The position numbers and the translations under genes were made by a program. 12,086 nucleotides of DNA, from positions 1-12,086 of the forward strand of contig JAJDDU010000258.1 of assembly GCA_029260155.1 (NCBI GenBank), written 5' to 3'. Below, piece after piece: positions 6,747 through 12,086 of this stretch. The notes under the pieces are model-generated. The model was not told the origin of the DNA and searched no databases. It was given only the letters and a program-made list of their open reading frames with translations. Source of the DNA: Phycisphaerae bacterium. GTDB lineage: Bacteria > Planctomycetota > Phycisphaerae > UBA1845. How positions within the stretch are numbered: position 1 is the stretch's first letter; each line of letters opens with the position of its first letter.

Positions 6747-9167
6747 GTGAGGACTATTACTTCGAGGAGAATTCTGACCCTATTGTCAGTATGGACGGTC
6801 GTGTCTGCCAATGCGCTGACCACGCCGGCCGAGACGGTGATCTTCGTCGACGCGAGCGCGGCTGCGGGCGGGGATGGGATGAGTTGGGCATCGGCCTTTA
6901 GCGATTTGCAGGACGGGCTCGACCTCGCCAGGCAGCAGCCCGACGTCGGTGCGATCTGGGTGGCTAACGGTGAGTACGCTCCGGATCGCGGCACGGGCGA
7001 CCGCGACGCGTCGTTTGAGTTGGTGGCCGGCGTGCAACTCCTCGGTGGGTTCGCAGGAAATGAAACCGAAGCTGCCCAGCGAAACCCCCTCCAACACGCG
7101 ACGATACTGACAGCCGACCTGACCGGCGACGATCAAGGTGGCGACGGCATCGGCGCGGACGAGAACACGCGAGTCGTTGTACGGGCGACCGGTCTGAATC
7201 CGGCGGGCACACTCGACGGTTTTCAGGTGCGCGCAGCCAACAACGATGGCGAGATTGCACAAGGCGGAGGCATCTCGGTACAGGGCGGCGCGGCTGACGT
7301 ACGGCAGTGTTTCATCATCCGCAATCGGACGCACGGTAGTGGTGGAGCGATCTTCGCCGCCGGCGCCGGGCACCTCACGATCGCTGACACCACGCTTTTC
7401 AACAATGCCGCCGTAAACGGGGCCCCCGCGGCGGGATTGTTCATCGGTAGCGACATGACGGCCGACGTGACCGATACCGTCTTCTACGAAAACAAGACGT
7501 TTTCCGGTGACGGTGTTGACCCCGGCTTGGGCGGAGGCGCCCACCTGTTCCGCGCGGGGGAGGTATCGTTCGAGCGATGCGAGTTCCTCGACAATGACGC
7601 CCAGATCGGCGGCGGTTTGTCAGCCGTGCTGAGTACGGACATTCGGATCGTTGATTGCGTGTTCGTGAACAACTACGCCATGGGTCCGTTCGGCGCAGCC
7701 ATCCACCTCGATCGCAGCGACAACCCCCCGTTCGACGACCATCCAACGATCATCGATCGCTGCATGTTTTTCGCAAACCACACTGATCCGGGGCTCGCGG
7801 AAGGGTCCGCGATCTTCGCCACCAACAACGTGGTGCATATTTCCAATTCCTCGTTCATGAGCAACGTGGTCGGGGGTTTCGACGAAATGCTCGGCGAGTT
7901 CCTCGGGCGGGGGACCGTCGCCATCCGGTTCGGCGAGGGCCACCGCATAGAAAACTGTCTCTTCGCGAACAACATCGGCGGCATGTTGGGCGGCGTTGTC
8001 GTCTCAGAGGCAGCGCAAATAAAGGTCAACAACAGTGCGTTTGTGGGCAACACGAACCAGAACTTCGGCGTCGGAGCTGGGCTTCTCGTGACTCCCGCGT
8101 CATCGTTGGACCTGGACAACACCATCTTCTGGGACAACAAAGCCATTCAAAAAGGGGTGACGCAGCAGGGCGAGCAGACGCAGCTCTTCGTTGTATCGCC
8201 GGCGTCCACCGTAGATTTCAGCCTGATTCAAGACTTGGACGATGGGTTTGGCGGTATCGGGAACATCGGCGACGAACCGGTCTTCGCCAATCCGTCGGGC
8301 CCCGATGGATTCCCCGGAACGCTCGATGACGACTACCGATTGGCCGCGGGTTCGCCAGGCATTGATGCTGGGACCAACCTCGCCGTGACGTCGGGCACGA
8401 ATGTCGATCTCAACGGCAACCCCCGATTCGTGGACGACCCTGCCACGGGCGACACAGGCCAAGGCCAAGCTCCGCTGGTCGACGTCGGGCCATTCGAGTT
8501 CGGTCCGGACTGCAGCAGCGACGTCGACCCGCCGGTGCTGATCCACGGGGACACACCTGTTTCGTTCGCGCATGTCGCGTTCGGCGGCTACATCGATCCT
8601 CGTGCCGCGAGTGACAATGGGGCCGATCTGAACCTCGGAATCGACCGCGTCTCAATCGTATTCAGCGAACGGGTATTCGCCGTGGGCGGCAGTGAGCTGA
8701 GCGACGTAGACTTCGAAGTGCGCATCACCGGCGACGGCCCCGCTCCAAACATTATCTCCGTGACGAGAACGGGGCTTACCCGCGTTGAAATTGTCTTCGA
8801 CAACATCATCCCCCTGCAGGAGTGGACCACCATTGTCGCCCGAGTGGTCGATCAATGCGGCAACGCCATCGAGGATCAGGGCGACCTTGGCCCGGGAACG
8901 GATGAGCCCGACCGCGTTGACGTCGCCTTCCTGCCCGGCGATGTGGATTCAGGCGGCGACGTCTCGCCGTTCGACCTGCTCCGCTTCCGGCAAGTCGTTA
9001 ATGATGGCGTCGTACCGGAACAAGGATCACCAGCGGACTTTGTCGACATGGATCGCGACGGCAGTGTCGCTCCCTTCGACCTGCTCCGCTTCCGGCAAAT
9101 GATCAACGGCGTCGCGCCCGCGACACAATCGTGGGCAGGCCGGACGCTAAACGCCGATCGACCGTAG
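6747..9167 (+). CDS. Secreted right-handed beta-helix protein with Ig-like and dockerin-like C-terminus
   Basis: An 806-residue exported protein from the GTG start. The signal peptide is MRTITSRR plus the core ILTLLSVWTVVSANA, with an ANA cleavage site at residue 23. Then comes FVDASAAAGGDGMSWASAF, the usual opening of planctomycete parallel beta-helix proteins, and many helix turns with the polymorphic-outer-membrane-like pattern CxFxxN (CEFLDND, CVFVNN, CMFFANH, CLFANN). The helix ends in a choice-of-anchor-Q-like segment (about 8325-8502; GSPGIDAGTN, LNGNPRFVDD, VDVGPFEF). An Ig-like SbsA/Big_5-type region follows (about 8520-8935, IVFSERVF), then two EF-hand-like loops (8937-9110). The first loop, DVDSGGDVSPFD, has Gly at position 5 where a Ca ligand is expected; the second, DMDRDGSVAPFD, is complete. 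Probably an extracellular surface or carbohydrate-associated protein; ligand unknown. It is transcribed separately from the cluster upstream. Confidence 0.88.
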   Translation: MRTITSRRILTLLSVWTVVSANALTTPAETVIFVDASAAAGGDGMSWASAFSDLQDGLDLARQQPDVGAIWVANGEYAPDRGTGDRDASFELVAGVQLLGGFAGNETEAAQRNPLQHATILTADLTGDDQGGDGIGADENTRVVVRATGLNPAGTLDGFQVRAANNDGEIAQGGGISVQGGAADVRQCFIIRNRTHGSGGAIFAAGAGHLTIADTTLFNNAAVNGAPAAGLFIGSDMTADVTDTVFYENKTFSGDGVDPGLGGGAHLFRAGEVSFERCEFLDNDAQIGGGLSAVLSTDIRIVDCVFVNNYAMGPFGAAIHLDRSDNPPFDDHPTIIDRCMFFANHTDPGLAEGSAIFATNNVVHISNSSFMSNVVGGFDEMLGEFLGRGTVAIRFGEGHRIENCLFANNIGGMLGGVVVSEAAQIKVNNSAFVGNTNQNFGVGAGLLVTPASSLDLDNTIFWDNKAIQKGVTQQGEQTQLFVVSPASTVDFSLIQDLDDGFGGIGNIGDEPVFANPSGPDGFPGTLDDDYRLAAGSPGIDAGTNLAVTSGTNVDLNGNPRFVDDPATGDTGQGQAPLVDVGPFEFGPDCSSDVDPPVLIHGDTPVSFAHVAFGGYIDPRAASDNGADLNLGIDRVSIVFSERVFAVGGSELSDVDFEVRITGDGPAPNIISVTRTGLTRVEIVFDNIIPLQEWTTIVARVVDQCGNAIEDQGDLGPGTDEPDRVDVAFLPGDVDSGGDVSPFDLLRFRQVVNDGVVPEQGSPADFVDMDRDGSVAPFDLLRFRQMINGVAPATQSWAGRTLNADRP
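8970..9098 (+). repeat. Two copies of a 24-bp direct repeat coding the dockerin-like helix
   Basis: Bases 8970-8993 and 9075-9098 are identical over 24 positions and encode FDLLRFRQ within the motif PFDLLRFRQ, the helix after each EF-hand-like loop. The copies are 105 bp apart, a multiple of three, so they are an in-frame internal duplication. Identity at every codon position suggests either a recent duplication or gene conversion between the two halves of the module. Confidence 0.85.
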
Positions 9168-9199
9168 CCCTCGCCTCATCACGGCGTGCGCATCAAACA

Positions 9200-9239
9200 A
9201 ACACAGCCGCGTCCGCCGAAGCGCGGACGCGGCTGTGTT
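9200..9239. terminator. 17-bp perfect stem-loop, probably a bidirectional terminator
   Basis: The arm AACACAGCCGCGTCCGC (9200-9216) is perfectly complementary to GCGGACGCGGCTGTGTT (9223-9239) around the six-base loop CGAAGC. It lies 32 bp after the beta-helix stop (plus) and 19 bp after the end of the DUF1579-like pseudogene (minus), so it can serve both convergent units. The T-tract is short on both strands (about two T, then mixed bases on the plus side; TT, T and G on the minus side). Stem strength and position are the main evidence. Confidence 0.75.
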
Positions 9240-9258
9240 GCTGTTCACACGCGTCGTA

Positions 9259-9833
9259 TTACTTCCGTCGACTCGTGCCCTTCATCTCCATCGTCTTCAT
9301 GAGCCCGCCCATCGCGTACTCGGTCCACGTGTACTCAATCGTGTTGTCGTCGATGATGTGGGCCGTGCCCTTGCCGCTCGTTTTTCCAAACGCGCCGTGG
9401 CTCTTGAAGCGTATCCTCCAAGTATTGTCTTCTCTTTGTTGAACCAGCCCTCGCCGGTCCCAATTGAGCCCATGGAATCGACCCAAGTGCTACGATACCG
9501 CTTACTGTGCGTATCATAGGTCCAAGTCTCCACACCCGTCATCCCGCCGAAGTCTCCCATTGTGAAGACGCCGCGGTTAACGAGAAACCAGCCGTCGCCG
9601 TCCCACTTGGCCTCCATTTCGCCTGTCGACTTGAGCACCTCATCGAGGCCGTTCATCTTGGCTTCCCCCTCGGACGTCCACCGCCCGGCGAACGCGTTCA
9701 GGGCGTCGAGCTCCGGAGGACGCTACGGCATCATGGACTTCATGTCCTCCATCGTCATCTTGGGCGTGCAGTCGGTGAGGACCACGCTCGAGAGCGAGAC
9801 GAACAGCGCAAATACAATCCTTCGTCGAGACAT
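9259..9833 (-). pseudogene. Decayed DUF1579-like lipoprotein gene (premature TAG plus frameshift)
   Basis: The ancestral product can be read across two frames. From the ATG at 9833, with AGGAG eight bases upstream, comes a lipoprotein-like signal MSRRRIVFALFVSLSSVVL followed by TDC. Residues 24-36 follow, and codon 37 (9725-9723) is TAG. The same frame continues with DUF1579-like sequence (PPELDALNAFAGRWTSEGEA, GEMEAKWDGDGWFLVNRG, TWTYDTHSKRYRSTWVDSMG) to about 9440. It then needs a one-base shift near 9425-9445 to reach DNTWRIRFKSHG, DDNTIEYTWTEYAMGG and the TAA at 9261. The full reading would be about 190 residues, normal for the family (roughly 150-180 plus signal). TAG is an ordinary stop for neighbouring genes, so recoding is unlikely. 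The lipobox has Asp before Cys where Gly, Ala or Ser is expected, perhaps a third lesion. Function of the intact family is unknown to me. Confidence 0.82.
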
Positions 9834-10307
9834 TTGTCTTCTCCTGGGAAGAGTAAGTGAAAACGAACACGCGGCGGATTCTACGCCTCCGAAAACTCAC
9901 CCGCAACTCGTGTCGACGCCTCAAACGACCACCCCGACATAGCTCAAACTGACGCGATGGTGAGACGAATCGGAACCGCCGCGGTGGCTGATGATCGCAA
10001 GTGAAGGCTCGACGTCCAAAACCCCGGCAGGACGACCGCGAGCCTCGACGGGGTCGGACTTCGCCGTCGCCGTGCCGCGCTTCTTCGTGCACAATCCCCT
10101 CCACCGGACCTTTTGCGGTGCTCACTATTCGCCCTGTCCGAACTCGCCCACGGAGGTTAAGGTCGTGTCGCTGTGTGAAACGGAGTCCGGCTCTGGCGCG
10201 GAGCCCCTGCATCTGTTTTCCACCCGTAGTCTTCGCGGGGGACTCCCCTAAACTGCCCCCAAGAAACTAGATTTTGCCGATCGTTTTTGTGTGGCTTGGA
10301 ACGAACC
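9834..10307. other. 474-bp gene-free region between the pseudogene and rmuC
   Basis: No reading frame here has family resemblance or a good ribosome-binding site; the long ones are Arg-rich or low-quality translations typical of G+C-rich non-coding DNA. The left end holds a candidate promoter for the pseudogene. Two base-paired zones are visible: GGCTCG (10006-10011) with CGAGCC, and a larger zone at 10182-10246 where GGAGTCC (10182-10188) pairs with GGACTCC (10240-10246) around an inner GGCTC/GAGCC hairpin. A short A+T-richer stretch (about 10262-10290) precedes rmuC and probably contains its promoter, but no convincing -35/-10 pair was found. Confidence 0.6.
9878..9906 (-). promoter_or_regulatory. 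Candidate promoter of the DUF1579-like pseudogene
   Basis: On the minus strand, TTGCGG (plus 9901-9906) and TAGAAT (plus 9878-9883) are separated by 17 bases. The -10 matches five of six consensus positions and the -35 three of six. The predicted start near 9871 would leave a leader of about 38 bases before the ATG at 9833, including AGGAG. If real, transcription signals have outlived the reading frame. Confidence 0.4.
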
Positions 10308-11639
10308 ATGAATGATGCTCTTCCCTGGCTGAATCTGACCTGCGCGGCGTTCGCGGTAGTGCTGCTGTTTGTGTTGCTGGTCCGTTCGTCACGGGCGTCG
10401 CGAGAGGCCGGCAAGGAATTGCGCGACGAGCTGCGAAGTGGGCGCGACGAGACGTTGAACGCGTCGAAATCTCTCCGCGAAGAAGTATCAGCCGGTCTGA
10501 AATCCGCCAACGACACACTCGCCAAGACCCTCGACGGTATGGGCAAGCTCCAGCAGAACCAACTCGACGGCATGACGAAGCAACTGAAAGACCTCGCGGA
10601 CCGCAATCAGGTGGCATTGGATCGCGTTCGCACGACCTTCGACACCCGCGTTAAAGAGCTTCAAGCCGGAAACGAAAAGAAACTCGAAGAAATGCGCAAG
10701 ACCGTTGACGAGAAACTCCACAATACTCTGGAGAAGCGCCTCGGCGAGTCCTTCAAACTCGTCAGCGAGCGATTGGAGGCTGTGCAGAAGGGGCTTGGCG
10801 AGATGCAGAACCTAGCCACCGGCGTCGGCGACCTCAAGCGCGTTCTGACGAACGTGAAAGTGCGCGGCACGTGGGCCGAGGTGCAATTGGGCGCGATCTT
10901 GGAGCAAATCCTCACGCCCAGGCAGTTCGACAGCAACGTCCATGTGAAAGACGGGTCAATGGAGGTCGTCGAGTACGCGATTCGCCTGCCCGGCCCCAAG
11001 GACGATCCCAAGGCGTGTGTATGGCTTCCCATTGACTCGAAGTTTCCCCAGGAGGACTACCTCCGCCTGCAGGACGCTGCGGACAAGGGCGATGTCGAAG
11101 CCGTTCAAAAAGCGGTAGCCGCGTTGTCGCGGGCCGTTCAGACGGCTGCGAAGGACATTCATGACAAGTACGTGAACCCGCCCAACACCACCGACTTCGG
11201 CATCATGTTTCTCGCTACCGAGGGTCTCTACGCAGAGGTGCTCCGGCAGCCGTCGCTGGTCGACGACCTGCTGCACAAGCACCGAGTCGTCGTCGCCGGC
11301 CCGACCACTCTGGCCGCGATCCTGAGTAGCCTTCGCATGGGTTTCCAGACATTGGCCATCGAAAAGCGGGCATCAGAAGTGTGGACGGTCTTGCGGGCCG
11401 TAAAAACAGAGTTCGGCAAATTCGGCGAAGTCCTAGCCAAGGTCAAGAAGCAGCTCAGCACAGCGAGCAGCACGATCGAAATGACCGGCGTCCGAACGCG
11501 CGCCATTGAGCGAAAACTGCATTCCCTCGATCAGCTACCAGAAGACGAAGCCGCCAAGACTCTCCAATTGCCGGTGACCGGCGAAGGCGAACTTGAGTCG
11601 GAGACCCCGCGCCCGGAAGCAGCGCCCGACGAGGGGTAG
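10308..11639 (+). CDS. rmuC: RmuC-domain protein (DNA recombination/inversion-limiting)
   Basis: RmuC proteins limit inversions at short inverted repeats in E. coli and are predicted to have a nuclease-like core; the biochemical role is unsettled. From the ATG at 10308 the 443-residue product has an N-terminal membrane anchor (about residues 7-25, LNLTCAAFAVVLLFVLLV). A long coiled coil follows (about 30-170, rich in Glu, Lys and Leu), then the RmuC domain (about 175-400) with RGTWAEVQLGAILEQIL, VWLPIDSKFPQEDY, GIMFLATEGLYAEVL, VVVAGPTTLAAIL and AIEKRASEVW, all typical of the family. The tail is acidic (EGELESETPRPEAAPDEG). Length is normal (about 400-500). A TTG at 10287 is in frame, but the ATG has GGAA eight bases upstream and begins at the usual place before the anchor. 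It stands alone, convergent with the right-edge gene. Confidence 0.92.
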   Translation: MNDALPWLNLTCAAFAVVLLFVLLVRSSRASREAGKELRDELRSGRDETLNASKSLREEVSAGLKSANDTLAKTLDGMGKLQQNQLDGMTKQLKDLADRNQVALDRVRTTFDTRVKELQAGNEKKLEEMRKTVDEKLHNTLEKRLGESFKLVSERLEAVQKGLGEMQNLATGVGDLKRVLTNVKVRGTWAEVQLGAILEQILTPRQFDSNVHVKDGSMEVVEYAIRLPGPKDDPKACVWLPIDSKFPQEDYLRLQDAADKGDVEAVQKAVAALSRAVQTAAKDIHDKYVNPPNTTDFGIMFLATEGLYAEVLRQPSLVDDLLHKHRVVVAGPTTLAAILSSLRMGFQTLAIEKRASEVWTVLRAVKTEFGKFGEVLAKVKKQLSTASSTIEMTGVRTRAIERKLHSLDQLPEDEAAKTLQLPVTGEGELESETPRPEAAPDEG

Positions 11640-11691
11640 GCATCGTTGGCGGAGCACCATCCGGCACAACCCGCCCGCGAAGCTCACGGGG

Positions 11692-11709
11692 CGCAGACAA
11701 GAGTCTGCG
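11692..11709. other. Perfect 7-bp stem with four-base loop downstream of rmuC
   Basis: CGCAGAC (11692-11698) and GTCTGCG (11703-11709) pair perfectly around AAGA, 52 bases after the rmuC stop. No T-tract follows. It may protect the rmuC transcript end or assist termination together with the next stem-loop. Confidence 0.45.
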
Positions 11710-11767
11710 ATCTCCCCTCCACCGGTTTCCCCGGACACCTCTACGAACGATTGCGACGGCGATTCCA

Positions 11768-11798
11768 TGGCGCGTCACTGACAATCAAAGACGCGCCA
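11768..11798. terminator. 9-bp perfect stem-loop between convergent genes
   Basis: TGGCGCGTC (11768-11776) and GACGCGCCA (11790-11798) are perfectly complementary around a 13-base A-rich loop. It lies between the rmuC stop (11639) and the end of the minus-strand gene (11813), where a shared terminator is expected. T-tracts are poor (AGAGTTTG on the plus side), so efficiency is uncertain. Confidence 0.55.
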
Positions 11799-11812
11799 AG
11801 AGTTTGAATCGG

Positions 11813-12086
11813 CTACGGAATACCGGTGAAGGCGCGCTGCAGGTTGGCAAGGTCGGCGAAGTCGATGTCCTGGTCGGTGTCGAAATCGAAGACCTCGCAG
11901 CCGGGGGCGTAGGGGCCGTTGGCAGGGCCGGTTGCACAGGTGTCAAAGGCGGCGAAATCGTCGAGGTCTGTATCGGCGTCGGCGTCGAAGTCGCCGGGGA
12001 CGAAGCCGCTCAGGGCGATGGTGTTGCTGGCCATGAGCACGGGCTCGCTCTTGCCGTGGCCCGTCCACAACGCGTGCAAGCGATCG
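11813..12086 (-). CDS. C-terminal part of a protein ending in paired EF-hand (dockerin-like) repeats, truncated by the right edge
   Basis: The frame is open to the window edge and ends at TAG (11815-11813), so this is the last 90 or so residues of a larger protein. The upstream part (HALWTGHGKSEPVLMASNTI) is not recognised. The end has two Ca-loop-like segments, DFDADADTDLDD and DFDTDQDIDFAD, each followed by a short helix (FAAFDTC, LANLQRAFTG) and joined by a Cys-containing linker (GPANGPYAPGCEVF). This arrangement is common at the C-termini of secreted planctomycete proteins. In both loops the usual Gly at position 6 is replaced (Ala, Gln), while the Asp ligands at 1, 3, 5 and 12 remain. 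Any start near 12079 would be a TTG inside the frame and is unlikely to be the true start. Probably secreted; function unknown. Confidence 0.75.
   Translation of the reverse strand, partial: DRLHALWTGHGKSEPVLMASNTIALSGFVPGDFDADADTDLDDFAAFDTCATGPANGPYAPGCEVFDFDTDQDIDFADLANLQRAFTGIP

Noticed and set aside
6786..7544. A 252-codon minus-strand open frame opposite the beta-helix gene
   Set aside because: No recognisable domain; the opposite strand encodes a coherent beta-helix.
9723..9725. Amber codon as programmed recoding (pyrrolysine or read-through)
   Set aside because: TAG ends several intact genes here, a second lesion lies downstream, and no recoding structure is evident.
9640..10212. A 190-codon minus-strand open frame running into the pseudogene
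   Set aside because: It is in a different frame from the DUF1579-like reading, with an Arg-rich translation and no ribosome-binding site; it is chance open frame upstream of and across the pseudogene 5' end.
9991..10251. An 86-codon plus-strand open frame upstream of rmuC
   Set aside because: No Shine-Dalgarno, no family resemblance, and composition like the surrounding non-coding DNA.
1..12086. Mobile element, CRISPR array, defence island, tRNA or rRNA
   Set aside because: No transposase, integrase, spaced direct repeats, attachment-like repeats or structural RNA genes were found on either strand.

Overview
The window looks like a G+C-rich chromosomal segment of a planctomycete, probably related to the Phycisphaerae. 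The clues are: a secreted right-handed beta-helix protein with a choice-of-anchor-Q-like region and a C-terminal paired-EF-hand (dockerin-like) module; a second EF-hand tail of the 'GDFDAD..D' kind at the right edge; a LolA-fold secreted protein; a DUF1579-like lipoprotein relic; and a ComEC with a slightly atypical metallo-beta-lactamase motif. The lineage is inferred from protein style; no marker gene is present.

Layout, left to right. (1) Minus strand: comEC/rec2 (215-2848), followed by the first 44 codons of a secreted protein that runs off the left edge (1-132). (2) A divergent control region (2849-3041) with a strong hairpin and a second, near-perfect inverted repeat that brackets a possible promoter. 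(3) Plus-strand cluster of four closely spaced genes (3042-6564): HAD phosphatase, secreted LolA-like protein, L-threonine 3-dehydrogenase and FAD-dependent amino-acid dehydrogenase/oxidase, with gaps of 36, 3 and 31 bp and then a weak T-tract terminator. (4) A secreted beta-helix/dockerin-like protein (6747-9167) whose GTG start is set by a clear ribosome-binding site. (5) A 17-bp perfect stem-loop lies between that gene and a decayed minus-strand DUF1579-like lipoprotein gene (9259-9833), which carries an in-frame amber codon and a frameshift. (6) 474 bp of gene-free sequence, then rmuC (10308-11639). (7) A convergent gap with two perfect stem-loops, and the C-terminal end of a minus-strand protein with EF-hand repeats that enters from the right edge.

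How the genes may work together. The four-gene plus-strand cluster is the only group that looks like one transcription unit. Threonine dehydrogenase next to a D-amino-acid/glycine-type flavoenzyme suggests amino-acid catabolism, but the usual partner kbl is absent, so the pathway is inference. ComEC (DNA uptake channel) and RmuC (recombination-associated) both concern DNA but are 7.5 kb apart and not co-transcribed. I see no CRISPR array, insertion sequence, integrase, tRNA, rRNA or recognisable defence system. The most unusual items are the inverted repeat over the HAD promoter, the multiply broken DUF1579 gene and the unusual threonine-dehydrogenase/flavoenzyme operon.
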